Shown here: in pieces, positions 36,862 through 48,445 of the stretch | Numbering within the stretch: position 1 is the first letter of the stretch | Layout of the letters: each line of letters starts with the position of its first letter | NCBI GenBank assembly: GCA_949987705.1 | Contig: OX465281.1 | Span: forward strand, 3,450,001-3,514,000 | Length of the DNA: 64,000 bases | From: Thereva unica | Taxonomy: Eukaryota; Arthropoda; Insecta; Diptera; Therevidae | Reading direction: 5' to 3' | Position numbers and translations under genes: made by a program | Notes under the pieces: generated by a model | The model's database searches: none | What the model saw: the letters and a program-made list of their open reading frames with translations, nothing else | What the model was told of the DNA's origin: nothing

Positions 36862-38800
36862 TATCCCCGTTACTCTAGTTACTAGTTGTGGATGAACTTT
36901 TGATCAAACTGTCTGAATCTGGTTTCGATGTGATCGGTTATGCAGACGATCTTGCCATCATTGCTCTGGGAAGTTGGACTTGACCATTACAGAGGTCATG
37001 AGAACAGCACTCCGAGAAGTTCAAAGATGGTGTACCAAAGAGGGTCTGTCAATCAACCCAAATAAGGCTGTCCTGGTACCTTTCTCCAAACGCTTCAACG
37101 TGGACCTAGGTCCTATCTGTATCCAGGGTTCCACAGTTGAGTACTCAGACTTAGTCAAATATTTGGGAGTTTTAGACAAGAGACTGAACTGGAACGCTCA
37201 ACTTGACTACGTCATCAGCAAATCCACAAGGGCCATATGGGCCTGCAAAAGGCTTCTGGGAAAGGCATGGGGTCTTACATCACAAATGTACTGGATGTAC
37301 GATCGTTAAACCTGTGGTCACTTATGCCGCTATAGTTTGGTGGCCCAAGACTAAACAGGTTACGTCGATCGTCAAGTGCAGAAAATTGCAACAGCTTGCT
37401 TGCGTCTCCATTACCGGAGCTATGCAGACCTGTCTCACAGTTGCAATGGAGGCAATCATTGGATTGACCCCTTTGCATCTCTTCATATGGAAATCCGCCG
37501 CCATAAGTGCGTTGAGACTTCAGATCTCATCCAACTGGCCTCATACGGTCAAAGGGCGCATGGATATCCTTAATGGTGCGTCCACACTACGCGGTCTTAG
37601 GTCATACGCGCTCTTTTTTTCATATAGAGTTTAATGGCTTTTTTTGTGATATTTTTAATGGAAAAGGCAGCACGACCAAACGGCACGGACAAAAGGTTGT
37701 GCTTAAAAAGGTACATTTTACGTCCACACAATACGGGCTTTTCAGAAGCGCGTACGGCCTTTCATATGAAAATTCATTAGTTTTCTCAATTTGCTCACGA
37801 TTTAAAGCTCATGCGCGCTTTTGTCTGAGGCCGTACAGCGAAAAGCGCGTGGGATCCAACTCCGCATAGTGTGGACGGCCCATAACAATATCCCAAACAT
37901 TTCCATTTGCCGCGTATCCGACCATATGGTTAGTCAACTGCGGCTCCAAAGAAAATTCAGAGCGATTACCCGTACTGACGGGTCAAAGATGGCACAGGGG
38001 CTGGTGTCGCAGGATCCAATTCCAAGGTCTCGATTGCAACGGGTAAGTGGCCCTCTGTTTTCCAGACTAAAATACTTGCCATTGCGACCTGCGCTAGGCT
38101 CAACCTTGAGAAAGGTCTGAAAGGCGCCAACATTAAAATCTTTTCTGACAGCCAAACTGCCATCAAGGCACTCTCAACGTGGAAGTTTTCTTCCAAAATA
38201 GTAGCAGGGTGCTTTGACGTACTCCAGAGCCTGACCAGAAGAAATGAGGTCTCGCTCTGCTGGGTCCCCGGACACTGGGGTATCGAGGGGAATGAGGCGG
38301 CAGACAGCCTCGCGAGGGAGGAGTCTGAGACGTTGCTCCAGGGCCCACAACCCTTCTGTGGAATGTCTCAAGTCCTTGATAGAGGAGTGGATTAAGGGAA
38401 TAAACCTAGCCTATTGGGAGTTAGTCCCAGGTCTTAGACAAGCTAAAGATCCTTTGCCCTAAGGGGCACTACCACTTTAAACAGAGTGGACCTAAGGGTT
38501 ATCTTACTGGCCATGTAGGACTGCGGTACCACCTCCACAACCTAGGACTGTTTCGAGAGACAGAATGCTGACTCTGCTTGGAAGGCGACGAGACTTCCAC
38601 ACATAGTCTTTGTGAATGTCCTTCTCTGATCTGGCTCAGGGAGTTTTTGAGCCCTGCTCAAGTCCGGTCTTCATAAATTAAAGACCTTCTTGCCTTCATC
38701 CGGAAGGCTGATAGTCTGTTCCACTAGTGGGATACGTACACAATAGGCCTAACTTGGCCGCAGTGTTCACCATGTGGGTTGCCCCCCCCCCATTCCTTAA
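36862..38800 (+). pseudogene. LOA-like LINE 'A', 3' segment (RT palm to tail)
   Basis: Continues the element cut at 35606: VVDELLIKLSESGFDVIGYADDLAIIAL (given here in part) holds the catalytic YADD near 36945. Then come VQRWCTKEGLSINPNKAVLV, VKYLGVLDKRLNWNAQLDYV, VTYAAIVWW and KLQQLACVSITGAMQTCLTV. RNase H follows with TDGSKMAQG, FSDSQTAIKALSTWKFSS and LCWVPGHWGIEGNEAADSLA. The 3' end near 38740-38800 has CCTAACTTGGCCGCAGTG before a C-run. A Harbinger-like MITE interrupts it at 37574-37882. Several frameshifts; dead copy. Confidence 0.82.
37574..37882. mobile_element. PIF/Harbinger-like MITE inside LINE 'A'
   Basis: Left end TGGTGCGTCCACACTACGCG and right end, complemented, TGGGCCGTCCACACTATGCG are inverted repeats. 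They are flanked by TAA at 37571-37573 and 37883-37885, the 3-bp duplication typical of PIF/Harbinger. Removing the element and one TAA rejoins the LINE reading frame (MDILN|NIPN). The 309-bp body contains no transposase. Confidence 0.85.
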
Positions 38801-40160
38801 TAATAAAAAATAAACTCATGAATGCACAAAGCAAATCGAAGGCCGAATGGAGGAAGTTCACGCATAGTAAAAAGTTCGTCAAAGGCTCAGAGTATGGCAC
38901 GACGGAATCCAAATATCTCAAAATTGGCAACTTGACCTCCTCTCAGCCTGTGTACTGCCGAGATTTATTTTAAGTCCGACCAAAGTGAAAACGTCTTGAT
39001 TCACATTCGCTATTTTTAGACTTAAAGTACGCCCGTACTGGCGCGATGGTGACAATCCCATAGGTCTACGACTCGAACTCGCATGAGTGAAAATTTTTCA
39101 TATTTCCCTCGATTTTCCTTTTGTCAAGCCTTTTACTTTTCGCAAGGCGCAAGGCGAGTCCCAGCGCGGATTTGTGCTGTTAATGACACGAGGAGACATT
39201 TCGAAACCAATTTGCGAAAAGATAAAAACGCTGAAATATGCACCCATCACGACCACATGTATTTTTGGGACTCCTCTGGCACTTAAAAATGGGTTAAAGT
39301 GTACGGCACAAAACCGACAGGAGTCCTTCCGTCCAATGGGATCGCTGCAAAAATATCCGACTTTGATCTTTTTTTATTCCTATTATTTATAGTTGGACAT
39401 AAATTATACTTTTTTGGGTGGGGGGAAACTGCCACCACAAAATAATAAATGGACGTTTTCTGTGTGTGCGTTCGTTCATAATTTGCGACAAATTCTTTAT
39501 AATGAAGCGACAGAAATATGAAATCGCAACAACAAAAAAATAAATAATGCGAGATTCTTGCGAATTCCAAGTCTCCTACACGATTCCGTCCGTCCGCCGC
39601 GGGATTGTTGTGTAGTTGCTGCGTTGATTAGCGCGAATTCGCTGGCACTATTCCAGGACATTTCTGATTGGAGAATTCCGCGCGAGAGTGTGAGGATCGC
39701 CAGACGATCGCCCGAGGAATTATTTATTAGTTAATTGCTGGCCCGTATTTAGCGAAGTGCATGGGGGATGGTGTTTCTAGAACAACATTGGTGATCGCTG
39801 CTGCGGCAATAACCTAAGTTACAACAGCAGAAAATGTAAATAATGTTTGGCTTAAATCAATTTTAAAGTTTTAGTGCGGAGGAGAGGGGATGTGGGGGAC
39901 TCTAATGGGACTGGGTGAGATAGATTGTTGCAGTCACGCGTTGTTACTTTGTGAATATCAATTATAGACGATCATTTTCATTATTTTTTTGAAATATGAA
40001 ACCAAATTTCTTAATCTCTTATTTATATTAGGTTTGGGATAAAGTTGGTAGAGTTTTCCCGATAGATGGCGTTAATTCCAAATAAGTGACGTTCACAATG
40101 ACACTACTAAACCGAAAATTGACAGTTATAATAACTTTCCTGCTCTGTAAGTAGGTATTA
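38801..40160. other. Intron spacer
   Basis: No element recognised. 39560-39760 is less AT-rich and not repeated in the window, so it might be conserved non-coding sequence, but nothing direct shows it. Confidence 0.35.
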
Positions 40161-40373
40161 GGGCCTTAACTCATTAGGACGTTATGGCGACGTCACCAGC
40201 TACGTTGCACTTTGGACGCTCGGCTCAATATTTGTGTTAGAAAATGAGTTTCGATACAGATTCCTGACGATGGCCGAGACTATACTGAGACATCTAGTAG
40301 TCAATAGCTGCTCTACTTCGCGACCTTAGGTTGCCCGCGACGTCACCATGGCGTCCTAATGAGTTAGGGACCC
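40161..40373. mobile_element. Small MITE with CTCATTAGGACG inverted repeats, TA flanks
   Basis: GGGCCTTAACTCATTAGGAC at the left matches the complement of the right end, GGGTCCCTAACTCATTAGGA. The match continues through ATGG(C/T)GACGTC. TA lies on both sides (40159-40160 and 40374-40375), which would suit a Tc1/mariner-type target. No coding content. Confidence 0.65.
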
Positions 40374-40479
40374 TAGGGCAAAAGGGCGGTAGTCTGGCTA
40401 CTCCATGTGGAGTTCTTAGTCATACACCGTGAATGACTGTCGTCGTTTGGTCCCATGTCCAAGGTGTAAAAAGAGGAGG

Positions 40480-42915
40480 ATGGTCGGCCTGCCGAATTGA
40501 CCAGAATCGGGAAACCGAAGAAACTAGGAAACATGGATATACGAACTAACTATTTACGAAATAATGCTGTTATAGCCGAGGTAGTCGATGCGCCAGCGCT
40601 GGGAACCAGGGATTCTGGTGAGAAGTGGGTTTCTGGTCGAAAACCCAAATTAGTCACACTGAAAATGGAAATTCAATTCGCCGCGTAGAATGAACGAACA
40701 GGGCATTACGGTGGTCAAAAGCTGCGCTATTGGACTGGATCAGGGACATTGAAGATCGTCCCGCCAACAATCGACGAAACGATGACGCTTTACTATTCCG
40801 GTGGTGAGAAACAAGAGGTCGGCGTCGGGTTTATGGTTGTTCGACGGGCTGCCAGCAGCGTTAACGCATTCCAACCCATATCCGAGCGTCTGGCGGTTAT
40901 AACCATGGGTGGAACGATAAAGACCCATATCGTATCTATTTATGCGCCAACCGAGACCAGCCCAGACACAAACAAGGGCGAATTTTACGATCAGTTTCAA
41001 CAGACGATGGACACGATATCTTGAACCGAATTAATCATCCTCACGGGGATTTTAAGGTGCAGATCGAACCGGCTTGGAAGGAACGATGAGTAAATTCGGA
41101 CATTGAGCAATTAACGACAACGGCTTAGGCCTCGTTTCATTCGGAGCGTCATACAATTTGATCGTTGACAACAACAGGCCATCGGTTCAAACATCAACTC
41201 ACCTGGCGAAATCCATCCGGCAACGACGCGACGATGTTTGACTACGTTTTGACCAACGCAAGATTCCGATCGACACTCCAAGACGTACGTGTGATGCGTG
41301 CGCCCGATTGCAGATAAAGCCGGCTATACACGATGCGGCGAAAGTTCATGCGAATGTTGGCTTTCAACGTTTGAATCAATACCGAAAACAGCCCGAACGT
41401 ATCCAAACACCAAAGTTGGACGCTTGACATTGGACACTCGTAGTTCGAGCATCACCTACACGATGCGTCCTACTATCAAGCGTCCAACATTTGAGGGTGA
41501 TCATAGCATCGTGTAGAGCCGACTTCAGACCATTATCTTGTTAGAGCGGAATTACAGATGCGATTACAAAGAGCGAAGACGTGCCTACGGGACCCGACCA
41601 TCGGGCGAGAGTTGCAAATGGCATTAACCAACAAATTCGGCAACACCGGACGATATCGACGTAGAGGAAAGGCAATTATCAGAGTACATTATGGTGTGTG
41701 CAATGGAGTTGTGTCCACCTATCCGTAAACGGACGCAGCCAGGGATCTCGGACAGCTACCTGGACCTCGTCGATCAGCGGAAACGGATGAAACACGTCGA
41801 TTTCGAGCAGTACCGACGATTGAACAAAGAAGTTCGACAGAAAATAAAAACGGGACGCGATCTAGAACAACGTTGCGGCCGACATGAAAAAAACGGCGTC
41901 GAGGTACGAGTACCGGACGCTGTACAAGACAATCCGGCGGTTAGGCGGCAAAAAACATCAACAAACGACATCAATCGGATGGAACTTTCGTGACCTCTCC
42001 CAACCAGCTGTACAGCCACGATCCGCAACAAAATCCAGCACCCGAACCGCCGATTATCGAACAGCCGACGAATCAGTTTCTCGATACCGAAACGACAATT
42101 ATCGAAGTGACGACGGCAATAAAATCGCTGAAAAATGGAAAAACGCCGGAAATAGATTAAGTAATCGCCAAGATGATGTCCTATCACGACTCCACGTTCT
42201 CATAACACACATATGGCATTGCGTCCTGCCGTCGTGGAAGAAAGCGGTCATTGTGCCGATTTTTAGCATAGGCGACAGTCGGGAATGCAAGAATTAGCGC
42301 GGTATTAGCCTCCTTTCGGTCGTCGGCAAAGTATTTACAATCGAGTATTTACAATCGTACAATCGAGGCTACAGAAACATCGAGAGCAAAAGAACCGGAG
42401 AGAACAAACTGGATTTAGACCAAATCGAGGATGCAATGATCAAATATTCGCTCTCTGTCAGCTAATGGAAGAAAGAGCTCGTTGCGGCGAATGAACTATC
42501 GTCGTTTTCATCGATTTCAAATCAGCTTTCCTTCATATCGATTTTTGGAAACCGAACACCTGCCATTGAAATTCATTCATTCTCCAAGCGTCGTACGACG
42601 GCTCAACCAGCAGCGTTCGTATTGGAAGCGACTTATCCGAGGAATTCCCGATTCAAAGAGTTGTCCGACAAGGAGACGTCCCTTCGCCACTTCTGTTGTG
42701 ATTAATACGATTGTACGTGAAGCGTCCGATGGACGACGCAGAGTTCTATACGACGACAACAACTTCGTAGCCGACTTGATATTCGGCGACGATAGCGCCG
42801 TCTCCTCCGACACGGATGCCGAAGCAACGGACATCTTATACGACATTTCTCGCATTGCCATATATCGCCGATGTATTTTAACGTGTGACACCCCCCAAAA
42901 CTGTTCCTCATAAAT
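40480..42915 (+). pseudogene. RTE-like retrotransposon, endonuclease and reverse transcriptase
   Basis: Broken frames in order: VGVGFMVVRRAASSVNAFQP and SERLAVITMGGTIKTHIVSI with YAPTE (endonuclease); TYVLTNARFRSTLQDVRVM; a linker with CPPIRKRTQPGISDSYLDLV; KKTASRYEYRTLYKTIRRLG; TTAIKSLKNGKTPEID; then RGIPDSKSCPTRRRPFATSV, DDNNFVADLIFGDDSAV (GDD at the catalytic site) and ATDILYDISRIAI. It ends abruptly at about 42890. It complements the 3' pieces at 4555-5397 and 25855-26520, which continue from the same DDNNFV motif. Numerous stops. Confidence 0.8.
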
Positions 42916-43735
42916 GACCAATTTTCGTCATAATTTATTTGTCGTGTATCGAGGCTATTAATCGCCCTCGAGGCATTAAGGATGAATTTTTAAATTAGAA
43001 CCTACCATGCAGGGTGCACCCCTGTAGTAATAGGACTCGGAGCTGCAACCACTGCTCAAATTCAATGTCACCACTTTTAAGACGATTCAAGTATTTCGTT
43101 TATGCTCCCCATGCGAGTTTATCGCCTGCTTTTATTGCATTTTTAGCGCTCCACAAAAATTCTTGTTACATGCTCGAAAAAATGCTTGCTTCCATAAAGC
43201 ACCGCGACAATAGGGCGGATTTCGGCGGGCGTTCAAATCTGTTTTTTCGCCTCCTCTTAATTCCATCTGATTTATAAGCGACGAATTCCTAGACTTACAA
43301 GAATTCAGCGAAACTCCAACGACAGAATTTGTTGTTTACCGCCGCGGACTTCAGTAAACAGCGATGAGTTATTAACTAGTTTCCTCCAACGAACTAAAAA
43401 TAATTTCGGTTTGTGTTGATAACAGGACGACATTAGCGGCGATCTCATTAAAAATATCAAAAGAAAAAAAAAACATTTTAATGAACGACCGCCGAACAAC
43501 GACGACGCTTGGTTTAGTTTCTAAAAGTCCCTGACAAATAAAATCCGAAATAAAAATTCTCTAGAAATATTATTTTTCTTTTCCCAACAAATAAATTAAG
43601 GTTGACTCTGGGTGGGTGAGAATCTCGCACTCCCTCCGCCGAATCAAGGCCACCTGCCTTTCGGCCGCTTGACACAAAAATATTATATAAAAGCCGGACT
43701 CGTGTCCTTCACAGGTGCAAGCGAACTCAACTCAC
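42916..43735. other. Intron sequence beside form B exon 3
   Basis: No element or gene recognised. Confidence 0.4.
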
Positions 43736-43907
43736 CTATCGTGGTGTAGATCGTTCCGCAGTAGAACATGGCGTTCCAGAACGACCATGGATTCTCGAAG
43801 AACTCCAGCTCCTCCTTGGTCTTCTCGTTGTTCAGGAACGAGCCCACGGCGTCTTTGTGCTCGCGCAGAATGTGTATCACCTGTCCGTCCCACTCGTCCG
43901 GCTGATT
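43736..43907 (-). CDS. K2P channel form B, exon 3 (cap second part and pore helix 1)
   Basis: This 172-bp exon follows a TTACAG acceptor and ends ACGATAG|GTGAGT in phase 1. It encodes NQPDEWDGQVIHILREHKDA and on, then the first pore helix and filter NPWSFWNAMFYCGTIYTTIG (about residues 208-227). The filter stops at TTI plus the first base of a Gly codon. The YG that must follow is supplied by the shared exon at 25099, giving TTIGYG. The 18.6-kb intron to that exon contains the whole A cassette. Confidence 0.87.
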
Positions 43908-43994
43908 CTGTAATTAAGGTGAGGCGGTGTGTGATCTTCGCAGTTTTAATGACATTTATTTATAAATAGGCAATTATTTATGAGATTCGCTTAC

Positions 43995-44092
43995 CCGAAG
44001 GATTTCGGTGTCCAATGCCAGATCGCGCAGAGCTTGAAACAAATCTTTTTGTGCCGCATGGGAGTTGAAGAATTCCTGACGTGCTTGCTTCT
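43995..44092 (-). CDS. K2P channel form B, exon 2 (extracellular cap, first part)
   Basis: This 98-bp exon lies between a TTTCAG acceptor and a CGG|GTAAGC donor. It completes a Glu codon and encodes EKQARQEFFNSHAAQKDLFQ and on to EILR (about residues 138-170), a charged helical stretch. That is what is expected for the first helix of the K2P extracellular cap, which follows TM1. It contains no cysteine. It is separated from exon 3 by only 87 bp, and a Ty3/gypsy integrase relic begins about 90 bp on its 5' side. Too short to be called as an ORF by itself, it is supported by frame, splice sites and context. Confidence 0.8.
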
Positions 44093-44184
44093 CTGAAATT
44101 AAATAATGATCAGTTTTTGGGTTTTTGGAATTGATCTAGAAAATTTAAAAATAATTTTTTGAAGGTCGTGAAAAGGGGTACCCA

Positions 44185-44985
44185 ATGAAAGCTTTTACCT
44201 TATTGACATAGTTGAACCAATGAACGAATCGTTGGGATTCAAGTATTGTTTGGCCATGATAGACCGTTACAAGCGATGGCCGTACTCCTATTAAGGATTT
44301 CACAGCCAACACTGTATTTGATGCATTGTTTTCAACATGGATAGCACGATTTGGCACACACCAGCAATTATCACGTCTGACCGAGGGACACAATTTGATT
44401 CCCAACTATTCGAAGGCTTTGCGAGTGCACCACAGCTTATCAGCCCCAAGCCAATGGGATCGTCGAGAGATGGCACAGGGCGCTGAAGGCGGCGATAAAA
44501 TGCTACGAAGGTGTCGATTTGGTGCAGCATTACCTGTAGTCCTATTGCTACTAAGAAAGAGGATATTGGGAATCCAGCGCGGAGTTGTGAATGGAACCAC
44601 ATTGAGGTTACCATGAGAGTATTTTCTACAAGAGCACTTCGAGCCCGACTGGACAATTTTCAAAGAAAATCTCAGGGAACACATGCGCGAACTTAGACCA
44701 CACCAAACCGCTCATCACATAAAGTCCAAAATTTTCAAAAGCAACGACTTACACACATGCGCATACGTATGCAATAAGCTGGACGGGGCAAGAAAACCCA
44801 TCGAGCAACTATTTGCGCGCTATCTATTAGTCAGTTTTGAGCGAGCGGTAACTCAAAATATTAAGCTTCTCAAAATTTGTAGAGATTGCGAAAATAAAAT
44901 GCTCAAACGTGCCTGGGATATATTTGTAATCACTCTGCGGTATCAAAAAAATTGCGTTCCGCCTTTAATCTCCACATAAGCTAGC
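44185..44985 (+). pseudogene. Ty3/gypsy-like integrase remnant
   Basis: Reads DIVEPMNESLGFKYCLAMID, RYKRWP, TPAIITSDRGTQFDSQLFEG (the DRGxQF motif of the integrase core), then a region with ATKKEDIGNPA and a C-terminal part with HIKSKIFKSNDLHTCAYV. Several stops and frameshifts break it. No LTRs, protease or RT were recognised nearby. The fragment sits in the first intron of form B, on the opposite strand to the channel. Confidence 0.75.
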
Positions 44986-47212
44986 ATTTTGTATTTTCTA
45001 CCAAAAGGGTTTTCCTACGAAATCGTAGGCTGATATTAAAATTTTCCTCAATTCTTTAGAAATATAAATAAATAAAATTTATCCTAAAAGTATGCAATAT
45101 CAAATATTCATAAGTTAATGAGAATTTCATCATAAAAGTATGCAGAGAAAAAACAACCAGCCCACAGAGACGTTACGTCGTTCATAGATTCGAATGATAT
45201 TCAATCAAATACACTTAATCCCTTTCTACAAGTTCGGAAACTAATTCCAAACTCCACAACACCTTGAAGTTGAACTGTAGTTTTTGTTGAAAACAACTTT
45301 CCCCATACACAACAATTCTGCCCAATCAGCAAGGCCAATGCCAGAAGTCTGAAAAACTTTTTTTATTTTTTTTTTATTAAACACATTTGGCACACGAGAA
45401 CAAAAGATCTCGAGCCACATTGCCACTCCAATAGTTCGATAAAGGATAAACTATCAGGAAATATCGCGTTTCGTATCGAACGAAATATACTGCCAAGAAT
45501 AGGGCGGGATGTCGCACTTAAATCGCTCTAGGCGTTCACTTTTACGTGTGTGTGTGTGTACGTGACTCGAAAGGAGATGGAAGAAAACGGGGATTCAATT
45601 TGGAAATATAAAATAACATAACATAAAAAACAATGAGGGCTTGTTGATATGTTTTTCATTCAATTGGGCAAAATGTTTGCTCTTCTGAGAATGATTATAT
45701 ACACGAATACCAAATGACGAACAATTTGGCAGATGGTTCGGCAAATCAGTGAAAACGTTTTGTGGAGCGTAGTCAACGAGCTCTTGCTTAGGTATTATAA
45801 TTTGCTGTGACTATTGATCCTTCCCCTGCTCGGCAAAGGCTCTTATGACGAGGAGGATGTCCCTGGAAGATTATCGTGGAGGGTTGTGGATTTTGATTCG
45901 GATTTAGTAGCAGATTTCGTTGGCGGTTTACTTAAATTAATTTTCAATAGAAAAACGTATCCTTTTTTTGCCAAAGCGAATCCTTCAAAACTAAGCTTAA
46001 AAATCCCACCCTTAAGAGTTAAGCTTTTGACTACATTAGGAGAAGGTAATCCTGAATTTCCCGAAATAAGGTTAATCAAATGTCATTTACAAATACATCG
46101 CCTCCCCCTGCCATCCAGGACAATTTCGATCCCTTTTAATCTAGTTCAGCCTACGTGTTATCGCCTGCTCCTCCATGGCTTGGACATTTCGGGGGTAGAA
46201 GCAGGCACTTGGGGACCTGGTCTCCGGGAGCATTCCAGGAATGCTTAGTTTTGTCGAGGAAATGTTCTGTGGGGATTAATAAAATTCCGACTCGGGGTCG
46301 AGAGCAATATCATAACGAGGGGATTGTTCCCCTTTAGGTCGACCTACCGCAAGACGGGGGGGCGTATTCTGCTCGGTTCATCGGATTATGGCAGCCCGGG
46401 TTACCAAGCAATTTTTTGCCCTGGAATGAGAGATAAAGCCGGAATTAAGAACCTGTAACAAGGTGAAATTGCGGCATGTTAACTCGAGTTTATAAATTAA
46501 ACATTTCTTTTTATCGGCACTCAGTTTTTGTTTAAACTTCTGCGAGGGCGGCGCTGCTCCCTTTTGATGTGCTGACTTTCAATGCTAATGAACAATTTCG
46601 AGTGGTAAAATATTTATTGTTGTTTTTTGTGTGGCTGGTGAAAGGGAATTTGTAATTTCGTTTAATGCAAAATTCTCAGGCTTGTATGAAGGCTAATAGA
46701 CGTGGGATTCGGGAGGGGGTTGAGGAGTTCCGTTTGAGTTGGGATGAAAGCATCAACAGTCAATGCAAATTTATTGTATGTAAAGAATAGATGAAAAGTT
46801 CGATAATTGGAACTAGAAGAACAACAAGCCTTTGGCTGGCTGAAATTCAACGACCACGCAACACGAGCGCAAGCTTCGGCTGAGTAGAAATCAAGTCAAT
46901 AAACAGTTCCGCAAAAACTGAATTACTTCCTTGGATACCGTGATTCCAAAAATTGATTTGAGATGAGAGAAAACCCTTTTATTCGGGCGGCTATAACGAG
47001 AAGAAGTACCATGGCGCTGCTACCCGAGGGTATGGTTGACACAACCACTAACTACCTTCCCTTAGACTGACCTTCAGGAAGGAAATCCCGGTCGAATGGT
47101 TGGGCGTTTTAGACTATCACCTATGGCAGGTAACACATAGAAGGCACGTACTTCTTGGAAGACTTCAAAGTTTTCTTCAAACTAGCCTTCCCAAACTGAT
47201 TGCGAAGGGACG
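44986..47212. other. Intron spacer
   Basis: No element recognised. A short (GT)n run lies at 45547-45560. The 144-codon frame at 45814-46245 has no family signature. Confidence 0.35.
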
Positions 47213-47277
47213 GTAGGTTGCGTAGGTCAAGCAGCATTGGAGGTGGTGAGTACTTAATTGGAGAACCGATTTACAAG
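47213..47277 (+). repeat. Dispersed repeat X, copy 2, left part
   Basis: GGTTGCGTAGGTCAAGCAGC and a following TACTTAATTGGAGAACCGAT block match the other copies. The copy is cut by the hAT-like element at 47278. It resumes at 48446 with ACTCACATTTGGAATGGTCG. Confidence 0.7.
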
Positions 47278-48437
47278 CAGGGACGGGCTTTCATAGGTGC
47301 ATATGGTGCACTTGCACCGGGCGCAATTGGACGTGGGCGCAATTTAAGATTTTGAAGAAAATATAAGACTTTGTTTCCGTGACTTCATTTTCATAAATTA
47401 AAGGAATTCACTTTTATTACCCCGATCTATTGTTCCCAATTTCTTTTCTCGATAAAATATTCTGTACGTCTGTCCCCGAAATAATGCCGATCCCGCAGGG
47501 GGAACAAGTTACAAACAAGTTAAATTGTGTCAAGGGCTGCATGACAGGGGGTAGGTTTTGAACTGTCGTTTAAGGATCTCTTCTGGGCACCGGGTTATAT
47601 AATGACCTATTCTGATATGGAGGCTCTGTCAAAATGGATCCTTTCGTGAACTCCTTCCCTACAGACCAAAGACAGGATGACGGCCTTGAGCCCGACTAGC
47701 CAAGAAGCAAACCTAGACAGCCGCTGGCCGTTCTGCCCAAAGTTTCTGGGCCCGCAGCACCAGTTCCCATTTAATCTAGGGGAAACATTCCTATCAACCA
47801 GGGACAGAGGAACCCCAGAAAAAGGAAATAAAAAGAACAGTGGAATCGCAATAACCCTCCTATAAGGAAAACAAAGAGACCCGGACCGCCGCCGCTCTGC
47901 CCTAAACTTCTGGACTCACCGGACAAGGAGAGCCGGAGTGGGATTGGGGAGCCCACGGAGCATACCTGGCCCACTTTTGTGAATTCCTTCCGAACAGATC
48001 GAAGGCTGGATTTCGGTCGGGAACCCGGAAAGCTTGAACAGTCGAGCCACTAGGCACTGGGGGTTGGTGTAGTACAATAGACCAAGCGAATGGTCGCGGT
48101 ACTTTTGGACCCAATATCTCACGACCAAAAAAATACCCATGAAGTGAATGAACAGACTTTCTTCTTCTGCACTGTTGGAGCACCTATAAATCTTGTTCCA
48201 AAATTTGTTAAAAGAGGCAAATAAATGAAATGTAGGGAACAAAATCCCAAAATGTTGCAGTGCGTCAATGACTATGGCGAACTATTTACTAGATCTTGGT
48301 TGGTTTATTAAATTTCCAAAAAAATCATCTAGGGCTTTGTGGTAAACTTTTCCTGCTTCTTTCCATTGCGATCAAAAAATGATGGGGCGCAATATGGTAT
48401 TATGCACCGGGCGCAAAAAAAGTAAGAACCGGCCCTG
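47278..48437 (+). mobile_element. hAT-like non-autonomous element, copy 2
   Basis: Starts CAGGGACGGGCTTTCATAGG and ends GAACCGGCCCTG. It carries GGTGCACTTGCACCGGGCGC near the left end and GTGCACCGGGCGCAAAAAAA-type sequence near the right. Perfect 8-bp flanks TTTACAAG lie at 47270-47277 and 48438-48445. At 1160 bp it is twice the size of its relatives. 47,560-48,200 may be foreign sequence, with a TGTAGTACAATAG block also seen at a LINE end near 14060. It is inserted into repeat X. Confidence 0.88.
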
Positions 48438-48445
48438 TTTACAAG

